Of a stretch of 64,000 bases of DNA, positions 17,700-26,388 are shown one piece after another. A program made the position numbers and the translations under genes. How positions within the stretch are numbered: position 1 is the first letter of the stretch; every line of letters begins with the position of its first letter. The stretch spans positions 1,302,001-1,366,000 of the forward strand of contig NZ_BFAZ01000009.1 in NCBI RefSeq assembly GCF_003114815.1, written 5' to 3'. The notes beneath the pieces are model-generated. The model worked only from the letters and a program-made list of their open reading frames with translations. It was not told where the DNA came from and did not search any database. This DNA is from Leptospira ellinghausenii (GTDB lineage: Bacteria > Spirochaetota > Leptospiria > Leptospirales > Leptospiraceae).

Positions 17700-18511
17700 T
17701 GCATTCTGAATTACTTGATAGATCCTATCATTTTCTAAATTTTTTACCGAATGTTGCGGACTTCCTTGTAGAGAAACACAAGGAATCAAATTTAAAAGTA
17801 GATGAAAAAAGTTTATACAACCTAGTTACTGAAGCAGATCTTAAAGCAGAATCGATGATTCTAGAGGAGATCCAAAAAAATTTCCCCTTGGATGGAATTT
17901 TAGCTGAAGAACGGGGTGCCATCGACGGTAGTTCAGGATATACATGGGTAATCGATCCTTTGGATGGAACGACAAATTATACTCATGGTTTACCTCTCTA
18001 TGGTGTTTCCGTTGGAGTTGTAGAAACAGAAACAATGGCACCTGTTATAGGTATGGTTTTTTTTCCTGAACTCAATACATATTATCATGCAATTAAAGGA
18101 CAAGGTGCCTTTCGCGAAAAAAAACAAATTCAAGTATCCCAAACAAAGTCGATGAAAGACTCTCTTTTTGTAACAGGTTTTCCGTATGATAGAAATTTAT
18201 CATTGGATACACTCATGCAATATTACAAATCGATTCTTCAAAAATCTAGAGGAATCCGACGAACAGGTGCCGCAACATTAGACTTATGTTGGTTAGCCGA
18301 AGGTAAAGTTGAAGGTTATTACGAACTTGGTTTAAAACCTTGGGATATGGCAGCAGCAGGACTCATCGTCATGGAAGCAAAAGGAAAATTAACTTCTATG
18401 GATGGTAATGATTTTTCAATCATGATCCCGAGTTTACTAGCAAGTAACGGATTTGTTCACGAGTATTTGTTAGCAGAATTTGAAGGGCAAATCAACCGAG
18501 TAGTTTATTGA
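17699..18511 (+). CDS. suhB: Inositol-1-monophosphatase family protein
   Basis: 270 residues. The metal-binding motifs of the family are complete: Glu in LAEERGAI, then WVIDPLDGTTNYTHG with the two Asp ligands, and KPWDMAAAGLIVMEA at the C-terminus. It hydrolyses inositol phosphate or related sugar phosphates with Mg2+; in many bacteria SuhB also acts in RNA metabolism. It is translationally coupled to the DUF4870/XpaC-like gene (TAATG), which is not a usual neighbour. Its end overlaps the convergent glycosyltransferase gene by 20 bases. The symbol is by family likeness. Confidence 0.9.
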   Translation: MHSELLDRSYHFLNFLPNVADFLVEKHKESNLKVDEKSLYNLVTEADLKAESMILEEIQKNFPLDGILAEERGAIDGSSGYTWVIDPLDGTTNYTHGLPLYGVSVGVVETETMAPVIGMVFFPELNTYYHAIKGQGAFREKKQIQVSQTKSMKDSLFVTGFPYDRNLSLDTLMQYYKSILQKSRGIRRTGAATLDLCWLAEGKVEGYYELGLKPWDMAAAGLIVMEAKGKLTSMDGNDFSIMIPSLLASNGFVHEYLLAEFEGQINRVVY

Positions 18512-19667
18512 CCATTTGGTTGAGTTTTGTTTTAATCACTTCCTTTGAAAAATTAGCGAGTACATACTTTCTACCATTTTTTCCTAGTCGATCTTTCAGA
18601 TTTTCATTTTCTAAAAGGTATTCCAACATCCTTTGGAATGAAACTTTATCCGAATAATACAATCCACCTTGACTTCGAATACAATGGCCTTTCATTACCG
18701 ATGAGTTAGCATTTATAAGAACAGGTTTTTCTTGGAGCCACGATTCCATAATAGAGATAGAAAAACTTTCATAAGCAGATGGATTTATCAAAAGATATGA
18801 TTTTTGAATTTCAGAAATTTTTTCTTCTTCTGATACATATCCTGAAAATAGAATTTCTTTTTCCTTTGAAATATCCATTGAAAACACTGAACCTAAACAT
18901 TTGAGATTCACATCCGTTCGATGAGTAAGGTTTTTCCACTCAGTATAGTCTTGGAATAATTCAGGATATCCCTTCGCAGGTTCAATACGACCGATTGTCA
19001 ATAGTTGGATTGTATTACTTTTAGAGAACGAACGTTGATTTGAATTAAAGTGATCTTCGACATAAGTTCCAATTAAAAAGTAATCCTTTGCTCTTTGGTT
19101 GGTATAAGATTCGTAAACTGCTAATTCTTCAGGGGCATTAAAACTGTAAACATAGTGATTTAAATATGTTTGTTTATAAATCGGCAATCGGAACGGAGGT
19201 TCCGCATGGAAAGTCGGAACAATCACAAAGGGAATTCTAAGCAAAGGAATGCTCATAACTACTGGATAATATAAATATCCAATGAGTATGATTAAATCAT
19301 ATTCAAATTGATTTTTTGATATATAGTCAATTAAGTCGGGAGAATAGGGACCTTGTTCTTTTATAAAATTCATTTGGTCTTTCATTGCGACCGTTTCACC
19401 TGCGACCAAACATTGATTTAGTATTTTATTCATGTAATCAATATTTCGTTTTTTTCTCACTTCAAAACGAAGAACATTGTATCGGTTTTCGATTGTTAAT
19501 CCTGTTTTAAATTCATTTTCCCAAGTAACATAATTTTTTGCAGAGGTTGTACAAACTGTTACATCATGTAATTCTGATAATATTTCTACATAATCAAAGG
19601 CTAATTTTTCTGCACCACCTGATGCGTTTTGTAAAAATCTAGGTGTAATGAATAGTATTTTTGACAT
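18492..19667 (-). CDS. Glycosyltransferase family 4
   Basis: 391 residues, a GT-B fold retaining transferase. The N-terminal domain starts ILFITPRFLQNASGGAEKLA (acceptor side). The C-terminal domain has LLTIGRIEPAKGYPEL and the E-x7-E motif in PSAYESFSISIMESW, which contacts the nucleotide sugar. It is the last gene of a four-gene unit that also holds two other GT4 genes and an unknown protein. It most likely adds a sugar to a surface polysaccharide; donor and acceptor are unknown. Confidence 0.9.
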   Translation of the reverse strand: MSKILFITPRFLQNASGGAEKLAFDYVEILSELHDVTVCTTSAKNYVTWENEFKTGLTIENRYNVLRFEVRKKRNIDYMNKILNQCLVAGETVAMKDQMNFIKEQGPYSPDLIDYISKNQFEYDLIILIGYLYYPVVMSIPLLRIPFVIVPTFHAEPPFRLPIYKQTYLNHYVYSFNAPEELAVYESYTNQRAKDYFLIGTYVEDHFNSNQRSFSKSNTIQLLTIGRIEPAKGYPELFQDYTEWKNLTHRTDVNLKCLGSVFSMDISKEKEILFSGYVSEEEKISEIQKSYLLINPSAYESFSISIMESWLQEKPVLINANSSVMKGHCIRSQGGLYYSDKVSFQRMLEYLLENENLKDRLGKNGRKYVLANFSKEVIKTKLNQMVNKLLG

Positions 19668-19669
19668 AG

Positions 19670-20719
19670 TTAACTTTTGATTACTTCTAACAAAGGTAAA
19701 ATGCTGGTAGATTTTAAATATGCATCAAGCCTTACGTTTTGATGATAAATTAGGCTATTTCGATATTCAATATTGGTAAAAATTTTGCTAATATCTTTTG
19801 TTAATTGGTCAAAGTTCTTATTTTCAAAAAGTATTCCAGAATTTCCAAGTGTTTCTGGAACAGCACCAGCTGCGTAAGCGACTACAGGCATTTGAAAATG
19901 CATTGCTTCCAATAATGGAACACAAAATCCTTCATGTTCGCTCATAGATAAAAACAAGTTACTTTCTTGGTAAATTTGTTTCACCATATTTTCATCGACA
20001 TAAGAAATGATTTTTACTTCATTCTGTAAGTCGAGTTGTGAAATCATAAAATTGAGTTCATCTAAATAGGATTGTTGGTCAGGGTTACAAAAACCTAACA
20101 TACGTAGCGAAAACTGATTTCCGAAATTTGATTTCCAAGCTCTCGCAAAACGAATTAAATCATCCTGGCATTTGTTAGGTGCAATTCTACCTACAAATAA
20201 GAAAGATGGAAATTGAAATGTTTTGAATTTTGATTCAATGTGATTGTGGTCCCATTTTTGAAAATTTAGATGTAGTGGAAAATGTTTTGCGTGATTAAAA
20301 CCTAAATGTATGAGTTCACTCAAATTAAAATTGGATACAGCAAAAGAATGTTGAAAATTTTCTCGAATGATCTCCAGGTCTTCTCTACCTTTTCTCAGTA
20401 GATAACTGAAACGTAGGTCATATGGTTCAAAAAAATTCTCTGGCGTTACGTTATGATAAATTAGAATTTTTTTATTTGGATATTGTAACAAAAAATCTAA
20501 TACTTTAGAATGTATGGAATGATGGTAAACAATAACATCGTTTGCATGAATTTTCACTTTCGCAATTTTTTCTGCAAACTTACGGTCACTTGATAATACA
20601 TTTTCAGCGTAGATATTTCCTTGGTAACCTTCCTTAGCCAAAAGACGTTTGATCTCTAACATTTCCTGAGAAATTGCATCACCTAACTGAAATCCTGCGG
20701 AAAACTGATGAATGTTCAT
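19670..20719 (-). CDS. Glycosyltransferase family 4
   Basis: 349 residues. The GT4 C-terminal domain is clear: FLFVGRIAPNKCQDDLIRF and the donor site MSEHEGFCVPLLEAM followed by VVAYAAGAVPETLG. The N-terminal domain contains VYHHSIHSK and IYHNVTPENFF, as in transferases near RfaB/MtfB types. It resembles the next upstream gene closely in the donor-site region, so the two are probably an old tandem duplication with diverged acceptor domains. It overlaps that gene by 4 bases. Confidence 0.92.
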   Translation of the reverse strand: MNIHQFSAGFQLGDAISQEMLEIKRLLAKEGYQGNIYAENVLSSDRKFAEKIAKVKIHANDVIVYHHSIHSKVLDFLLQYPNKKILIYHNVTPENFFEPYDLRFSYLLRKGREDLEIIRENFQHSFAVSNFNLSELIHLGFNHAKHFPLHLNFQKWDHNHIESKFKTFQFPSFLFVGRIAPNKCQDDLIRFARAWKSNFGNQFSLRMLGFCNPDQQSYLDELNFMISQLDLQNEVKIISYVDENMVKQIYQESNLFLSMSEHEGFCVPLLEAMHFQMPVVAYAAGAVPETLGNSGILFENKNFDQLTKDISKIFTNIEYRNSLIYHQNVRLDAYLKSTSILPLLEVIKS

Positions 20720-21786
20720 TTGATACCACTTTTTAAAATGCCCGAGATCACAGTCGAAAATGGATATTCATTGTAATACTTTAATGCAGAAAATTGATTT
20801 TGAATGATTTCATTATATTGTTCTTTTTGGAGTAGGATATCTTTCATGGTTTGCATAAGTGATGGAAAGTTTTTTTCAAAAAATAGTTTTCCCCCCTTAC
20901 GCATCGTATCCGGTACAGCACCTGCTGCATAAGCGAAGACAGGAATACCAGATCCAAAGGCTTCCAAGATAGGCAGACAAAATCCTTCATGTTCACTCAT
21001 GGATACAAAAACACTGGTTTGATTTAGGATGGAGAGTACTTCAGAATCAGTTTTTCCCATCAAAAATTGTACCTTATCTTCGAGTTGGTACTTTCTCACG
21101 ATATCTTTTAATCGATCGAAATAACCATCAAATGCTCCTATAATGGATCCGATACAATAACACTCTGCCTCTGGAAATTCCTTTAACCATTCAGATGTAA
21201 AACTGATTAAGTCTTCCCATTTTTTTTGAGGTGAATATCTACCAACAAAAGCCAAAGAGAATTTGTTTTTGGAATGTTTATCAGATTTTGGAAATATTTG
21301 GTACCTTTTACATATTGGTAAAATATATGGATTTCGAAAATTGTAACTACTTAATGTTTCAAAATTAAACTGAGAATCACACCATACTGAGTCACAAAAA
21401 ATTGATAAACTTGCTAGTTCTAAATAAGAGAGTGATTCAAACTTTTCCATTGCATGAAAAATATCTTCTGTTGTCGTATGTTCATAAAATCGTGAAGGGG
21501 TTACATTATGAAATCTTAATATTTTAATGCCAGGTAAGTTCTGAAATAATGTGTACTGGTAACCAGAACCACCATAATGGAGAATATGGATATCTTCGGA
21601 GTGGGTTGGATAGTTAAATGAATCCACTAAGTGAAACTCACTAACCAGTGATTTTCCCTTTCTCGGTAATCTAGTGATAAAATGTGTTTTATAACCTAAA
21701 TTTTGAAATACTTCAGATAAACCGATAGCATCATTTCCGACACCATCCGAATCTTTCAGTTCATCTAAATGTTGAAAAACATTCAT
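20716..21786 (-). CDS. Glycosyltransferase family 4
   Basis: 356 residues. The donor domain shows FVGRYSPQKKWEDLI and MSEHEGFCLPILEAFGSG, then VFAYAAGAVPDTMR. The acceptor domain has HYGGSGYQY and LRFHNVTPSRFYE, parallel to the neighbouring paralogue. It sits one base after the stop of the upstream unknown gene and overlaps the downstream GT4 gene by ATGA, so three glycosyltransferases are made from one message. This points to a defined oligosaccharide side unit. Confidence 0.92.
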   Translation of the reverse strand: MNVFQHLDELKDSDGVGNDAIGLSEVFQNLGYKTHFITRLPRKGKSLVSEFHLVDSFNYPTHSEDIHILHYGGSGYQYTLFQNLPGIKILRFHNVTPSRFYEHTTTEDIFHAMEKFESLSYLELASLSIFCDSVWCDSQFNFETLSSYNFRNPYILPICKRYQIFPKSDKHSKNKFSLAFVGRYSPQKKWEDLISFTSEWLKEFPEAECYCIGSIIGAFDGYFDRLKDIVRKYQLEDKVQFLMGKTDSEVLSILNQTSVFVSMSEHEGFCLPILEAFGSGIPVFAYAAGAVPDTMRKGGKLFFEKNFPSLMQTMKDILLQKEQYNEIIQNQFSALKYYNEYPFSTVISGILKSGIK

Positions 21787-21787
21787 T

Positions 21788-22801
21788 TTAGAATTTTGTA
21801 TATCGGAATACCTTTGTATCTTCTGTTACAGATAGATCTCTTAAGGAATTAAATCCTAATGTGTTTAAATAATTTGGTAACAATTCCAAATTGATTTCCG
21901 ATATTTGTACGTCTCTAAATGGTCGATTATTAAATTCGGGTTGGATGGAAACAGAAAAATATAAATGGTTTCCTTTGTTTAATAAATAAGAAATTTCAGC
22001 AAAAATCCTTTCAATGAAATATGTTGGAAACCTATTTAAAGGTAAATAAACTAAAACATCAAAATTTTGCATTTTAAGTTGTGATAAAGGAAATATTGAC
22101 TCGAGATAATGGATGTTATGCGAAATTTTGCTTTTGATCAATTGATATTGGTCTGAGTTTGAAGTAATCGATTGGAATGGGATTTTTTGAATTGATAATT
22201 GTTTAAGGATTTCACCCCATTCTGGAAACAAAATTAAAACTTGTTTGGAACTTTTTAAATCATCTACGGTAAGATTCCAATTTGGATTGATGCCAGCGTC
22301 TACAAAAAAGGATTCGGTTGCCCAACTAAAATTAGGCGACTTAGTTTGATTCGAGTTTAATAAATGATCTCGGTAAAAACCGTCAAATCTTCTTTCAATG
22401 AGTTCCATTCTTTTCCCTAAACGTACCAATTCATGGAGTACAGAGAAAAAAGCGCGGATTCGATTTTCAGAAAGTTTTTTATCAATCTGGCTGTATACAG
22501 AAATGATTCGATTGATGATAAATTTAATCGGACCACGAATGTACCAAAACTTCGGATTGGAAAACTTGGGACTCGAGATTCCTTTTTCAAATAAATGTGC
22601 GGTTCCCGCTGGGTCAAATTTTCGAAAACCAAGAGGGGATTCCGGTTTGTAACTGATTTTTGTGAGTTCCGACCAATGGATCTGGTGGTTTGGGTCCAAT
22701 GGAATTTTTGATTCTAATGATTCTACAATTTCTTGTACATTAATCTGTGGGTCTCTGATTTCGACAAAGGGGGAGGGATTGAATTTCTTTTTGTCTTCCA
22801 C
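21788..22801 (-). CDS. Unknown protein, possible degenerate methyltransferase fold
   Basis: 337 residues, first gene of the glycosyltransferase operon. The N-terminal third is polar, with GTAHLFEKGI and a helix pair at about 85-145. The C-terminal half alternates strands and helices in a Rossmann-like order: VLILFPEWGEIL, then HNIHYLESIF, then FDVLVYLPLNR and a closing pair of strands. This resembles class I methyltransferases but lacks a clear glycine-rich SAM loop. I do not recognise a family. Context suggests a surface-sugar role. Confidence 0.7.
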   Translation of the reverse strand: MEDKKKFNPSPFVEIRDPQINVQEIVESLESKIPLDPNHQIHWSELTKISYKPESPLGFRKFDPAGTAHLFEKGISSPKFSNPKFWYIRGPIKFIINRIISVYSQIDKKLSENRIRAFFSVLHELVRLGKRMELIERRFDGFYRDHLLNSNQTKSPNFSWATESFFVDAGINPNWNLTVDDLKSSKQVLILFPEWGEILKQLSIQKIPFQSITSNSDQYQLIKSKISHNIHYLESIFPLSQLKMQNFDVLVYLPLNRFPTYFIERIFAEISYLLNKGNHLYFSVSIQPEFNNRPFRDVQISEINLELLPNYLNTLGFNSLRDLSVTEDTKVFRYTKF

Positions 22802-22887
22802 AGTTTTCTTTCTTTTGTTGAGAGGATTTGAAAAATTGGAAGAATGGCAACTAAATCTTAGGGTCAGATCAGAAAATTCCCTTATAT

Positions 22888-23808
22888 ATGAGAAAAAAAC
22901 AAACTTTAGTCACCGGAGCCAGTGGATTTGTGGGAAGTTATCTACTTCCAGCACTGAATTCCCACGGCAATTATGAAATCCATTGTTTTGAAGGTGATAT
23001 ACGAGACCGGGATTGTGTTTCAGACCAATTGAAGAAAATCCAACCGGATATTTTGATCCATTTAGCGGCCCAAGCTTTTGTTCCCAATGCGATTGCTAAT
23101 CCATGGGAGACAGAAGAAATCAATGTGGGTGGAACTTTAAATCTATTAGAAACCCTCCATCGTTTGCAAAAACCATGTAAGATGTTGTACATTTCCTCAG
23201 CAGATGTTTATGGGAAACAAAACGTAGGTGTACTACCACTGAAAGAATCATTACTTCCAAAACCTGTAAATCCTTATGCAGGTAGTAAATTAGCAGCAGA
23301 ATCCTACTGTCGTCAATATGCGGAATATAGTCCTTATGTTTCCGTTGTGATTGCTCGCCCATTCAATCATATCGGGGTTGGTCAACGAAAAGAATTTGTG
23401 ATACCTAACTTCTGTACTCAAATTATCGAAGCAAAACACCAAGGTAAAAAAATGATTTCAGTAGGTGATTTAGAACCTACTCGTGATTTTTCCCATGTGA
23501 AAGATATCGTAGATGGTTATTTGACTTTGATCGAAAAAGGAGAATCAGGCGAAATCTACAATATATGTTCTGGTGAGGAACATAGCATCCGTTCCATGGT
23601 CGAAGAGTTGGTAAAATACTCTGGCGAATCGATTCAATTCTCTGTAGATGACAGTAGAGTTAGAGTATCTGAAACTTCCAGAGTATATGGTGACAACACA
23701 AAATTAAAAACATTGGGTTGGACCAACAAACACAGTATAAACGAAACGCTTAAAGAAATTTATGATCATTTGGAATCAGAATTTTTAAAATCCAAACAAG
23801 CAGTTTGA
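22888..23808 (+). CDS. rmd: GDP-4-dehydro-6-deoxymannose reductase-like epimerase/dehydratase
   Basis: 306 residues of the extended SDR family. It has the NAD(P) motif TGASGFVGSYL, the HLAAQAFVPNAIANP segment, the catalytic Tyr-x3-Lys in NPYAGSKLAAE and ARPFNHIGVGQ. These fit Rmd, which reduces GDP-4-keto-6-deoxymannose to GDP-D-rhamnose, better than the UDP-glucose epimerases. The needed dehydratase (gmd) is not in the window. It is divergent from the glycosyltransferase operon and probably feeds it. Its 3' end overlaps the M48 protease gene by 43 bases. A related 4-ketohexose reductase specificity is possible. Confidence 0.8.
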   Translation: MRKKQTLVTGASGFVGSYLLPALNSHGNYEIHCFEGDIRDRDCVSDQLKKIQPDILIHLAAQAFVPNAIANPWETEEINVGGTLNLLETLHRLQKPCKMLYISSADVYGKQNVGVLPLKESLLPKPVNPYAGSKLAAESYCRQYAEYSPYVSVVIARPFNHIGVGQRKEFVIPNFCTQIIEAKHQGKKMISVGDLEPTRDFSHVKDIVDGYLTLIEKGESGEIYNICSGEEHSIRSMVEELVKYSGESIQFSVDDSRVRVSETSRVYGDNTKLKTLGWTNKHSINETLKEIYDHLESEFLKSKQAV

Positions 23809-24962
23809 ACTTCTTTCCAAATACTATCCGAAACTACTTTTTTAATTGTTCCTTTTTTACCTTTTTGAATGAGGGATTCTAAGGTTTTCATTCTTTCAGT
23901 CGTTGCAGGGTGTGTGCTTAGAAAATCTGTAATCTGATTTGTAGTTGATTTTTCATCTTTTGCATTGGAAACCTCTTCGTTGTCTTCGGAATCAGATTCC
24001 CCTTTCTCTAACTTTTCCATTCTTTTGAAAAAACGAAGTAATCCATCAGTTGACATGTTTTGAGATTTTAAATATTCGATGGAAGACTTATCTGCTTCCG
24101 TTTCAAAATCTCTTGAAAATTTTAAAACTAATATAGTGGAACCTATTTCAGTAAAGGTTTCTAAAAATTCCATATTTCCAAGTCCAGGACCTACCACCAA
24201 ACTGATTGCTAGTGATGTTCCACCTGCTTTTACCAAATTGCGCATATGATGTCGTTTTTCCACATGTGCTATCTCATGAGCTAAAACACCTATTACTTCC
24301 TCTTGTGAATCAGCATCATTTAACAAACCAGAGAAAAAGTAAATTTTACCATTTGATAATGCGAAAGCATTAGGGATTGTCGAACTTAGGACTGAAATTT
24401 CGAATTTGTGTTTACTATCTTTTGGTACAATTTTTTTTAATGCTTCGGAGAAAAAACGATCGGTTGCCTTGGTATCACATTTTTGAAACTGTGCTTCCAT
24501 TTTCAATTCTACCGAATCCCCTAAAGATTTGTCCATTGAGAGAGGAATAAAATTCGTAACAAACTCCAATCCTTTAAAGTAAAAAAAGCCAACAATTGTC
24601 ACAATGAGTAAAGATAGAATCCCAAGGACAATTGGATTCATTTCTCGAATGGAATAAAACAAAGCACTTGCATGGCTTTGGGATTTTTTGTTTTGGATCC
24701 AAATTTTTTCCAATAATTTGGTTTCTTCTTTCGTACAAAAAATTTCTAGTATAGGGCTTTCTTTCCTTTCATCAGGAAGGAGGATCAGCTTACAACCCTT
24801 ATGCGTCTGCGAAAATTCTGCGAACTGTGATATGGTTAATTTATGATGAGTGTCAAATGACGTAAATTGAATGGTCTGGCCATGGACAAGAACGGTCCCT
24901 TCTTCAGGAACCGCCGAGACACCATTGAAATATCGTGATGTAAATGTTTGATTTTGAAACAA
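23766..24962 (-). CDS. M48-family metalloprotease, membrane-bound
   Basis: 398 residues. An N-terminal soluble part (1-100) precedes one membrane helix (about 110-130). The protease domain carries the zinc site HEIAH (His229, Glu230, His233) followed by VEKRHHMRN, and the third ligand Glu287 in FETEADKSS. ALSNGKIYFFSGLL is the usual strand before it. The C-terminus is a helical tail ending with FLSTHPATTERM. Family members such as HtpX and BepA degrade or check envelope proteins. It follows the DUF898 gene by 3 bases, forming a pair. Confidence 0.9.
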   Translation of the reverse strand: MFQNQTFTSRYFNGVSAVPEEGTVLVHGQTIQFTSFDTHHKLTISQFAEFSQTHKGCKLILLPDERKESPILEIFCTKEETKLLEKIWIQNKKSQSHASALFYSIREMNPIVLGILSLLIVTIVGFFYFKGLEFVTNFIPLSMDKSLGDSVELKMEAQFQKCDTKATDRFFSEALKKIVPKDSKHKFEISVLSSTIPNAFALSNGKIYFFSGLLNDADSQEEVIGVLAHEIAHVEKRHHMRNLVKAGGTSLAISLVVGPGLGNMEFLETFTEIGSTILVLKFSRDFETEADKSSIEYLKSQNMSTDGLLRFFKRMEKLEKGESDSEDNEEVSNAKDEKSTTNQITDFLSTHPATTERMKTLESLIQKGKKGTIKKVVSDSIWKEVQTACLDFKNSDSK

Positions 24963-24965
24963 TGT

Positions 24966-25922
24966 TTATGATAGGAAGGCTTCTAAAGTTTCTGCAAGTG
25001 CTTCCAAACCTTCCGCGGTAGCATTTGCCTGTGTATCTGGTTGGGCAGAAATTGTAGAGAAGTCAACTTCAGCTTCTAAACTTACTGATTCGATAAAAAG
25101 TTTAGTCAATCGAACCACAGCCCAAGCAAATCCAATACCTAGTGTGAATAGAATGATCAAATATGCGATCAGAAAATTGACAAAAATCTTTCCACCAGTG
25201 ATATCAGATCTAAATTTTTTACCTTGGAAACTAGTTCGATTCCAGATATAGTTTTGCACATCAGCTAAAAACCATGAGTAATATATACCAAGTGTGACTA
25301 TGCTTAGCAAAAATCCCTTCAAATACAAAAAGAAAATTTCCTTACCATCTGCTGAGAAACCAAAATTGGTATTTCCATAACGAGTTTTGCTTTGGATATA
25401 TGCTTCTTTTTCAGCAAAAAACCAAGGGTAATATATTCCTAAAGTAACGATTGTCAGTAGAATCCCTTTCCCATAAAGTATTGCAACTTCTAAGATTTTT
25501 CCATCAAAACCGAATCGAAGGTTACGATAACCTGTACGTGATGTTATGTATTTTCGGCCACCAACAATGATGATAGGAACTAATGCTAAAATTACTCCAA
25601 TGTAAAGTACGATACCAACTATCGTTGCGAAGTAAGGGACAGGGATTTTATTGGCAATCCAGAGGATGATCATGATTGCGATGTATAATACGATAAAAAT
25701 TCCTGCAGCTTTCAAAAAGCCGATGAAACGTTCTTTTCCTGTTCCGTGAAACGAAAAACGTTCTCCAGCCCATTCCAAATTCTCAGCCATAAACTTTTGT
25801 ACGTTTGTGCGAGCCCAAAAGCTATAGATCCCCAAAGTCACTACCGTGAGAAACATATTCTTCAAAAATAAAATGAAGAGTTGTCCGCCAGTGGCGTGGT
25901 ATTGTAGTCTTGTGTTGTTCAT
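24966..25922 (-). CDS. DUF898 (YjgN-like) multi-pass membrane protein
   Basis: About 318 residues from the ATG at 25922, supported by GGGG six bases upstream (25929-25932); the longer frame from 25994 adds an unlikely leader. The protein is built from repeats of a membrane unit in which a helix VTLGIYxxWF is followed by a soluble stretch with a (R)-x-(F/Y)-G/Q-x-(K/R)-F pattern: VTLGIYSFWARTNVQKF, VTLGIYYPWFFAEKEAY, VTLGIYYSWFLADVQNY and TLGIGFAWAVV. Between them lie additional helices. The family is of unknown function. It is probably co-translated with the M48 protease. Confidence 0.88.
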   Translation of the reverse strand: MNNTRLQYHATGGQLFILFLKNMFLTVVTLGIYSFWARTNVQKFMAENLEWAGERFSFHGTGKERFIGFLKAAGIFIVLYIAIMIILWIANKIPVPYFATIVGIVLYIGVILALVPIIIVGGRKYITSRTGYRNLRFGFDGKILEVAILYGKGILLTIVTLGIYYPWFFAEKEAYIQSKTRYGNTNFGFSADGKEIFFLYLKGFLLSIVTLGIYYSWFLADVQNYIWNRTSFQGKKFRSDITGGKIFVNFLIAYLIILFTLGIGFAWAVVRLTKLFIESVSLEAEVDFSTISAQPDTQANATAEGLEALAETLEAFLS

Positions 25923-26018
25923 TGATTTCCCCGATGGATAATAGTGTGCAGAGTATCCACTATGTTCAAAAAGGGTAAAGAAAAATATTTCCAAATGATT
26001 CGAAATACAGATTATACG

Positions 26019-26046
26019 GTTGAACAGAATTCACTATTTTTATAAT
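26019..26046 (+). promoter_or_regulatory. Sigma-70-type promoter for the small exported protein and patatin
   Basis: TTGAAC (26019-26024) and a perfect TATAAT (26041-26046) are 16 bases apart. Transcription would begin near 26053, about 37 bases before the ATG at 26090. It is the clearest consensus-like promoter I found in the window, and it lies between divergent genes. Confidence 0.6.
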
Positions 26047-26089
26047 TTCATAGAACTGGAACCTTTGGGGGTCAGTCTATTTGTATAGA

Positions 26090-26374
26090 ATGCGTACATC
26101 TTTTCCCTTTTTCCTGATCTTTGTCACGATAACGACTTTGTGGTCAGACCCGAGGCAGGAATTACCTCCAACACTTGGAGACTTAAAAGGCCAAGATAAA
26201 TCCGTAAGGCAACCACCTGATCGAAAAGACAAAAAAGGTTGTTGTAAAATCAAATACCCCGCTGGAGGGTATGACTTCTTTCTGGCGACGGAAGAAGATT
26301 GTCGTGCGAGTTTGTATTTTGACAGGTTTCTGGGAGAAAACAATACACTATGCTTTCGTTGGGAAGGGGATTAG
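26090..26374 (+). CDS. Small exported cysteine-containing protein
   Basis: 94 residues from the ATG at 26090 (a codon at 26081 would add MYR). A signal peptide (RTSFPFFLIFVTITTLWS) precedes a short mature protein of about 75 residues: a Pro/Asp/Lys-rich segment, then GCCKIKYPAGGYDFF, a further Cys in EEDCRAS and a last Cys near the end. Four cysteines in an exported protein suggest two disulfides. I do not recognise the family. It ends 14 bases before the likely patatin start and shares a strong upstream promoter with it. Confidence 0.6.
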   Translation: MRTSFPFFLIFVTITTLWSDPRQELPPTLGDLKGQDKSVRQPPDRKDKKGCCKIKYPAGGYDFFLATEEDCRASLYFDRFLGENNTLCFRWEGD

Positions 26375-26388
26375 AGATAGCCGAATTT

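Noticed and set aside
22662..22976. Plus-strand frame of 104 codons running into rmd
   Set aside because: It is antisense to the unknown lead gene and then out of frame with rmd.
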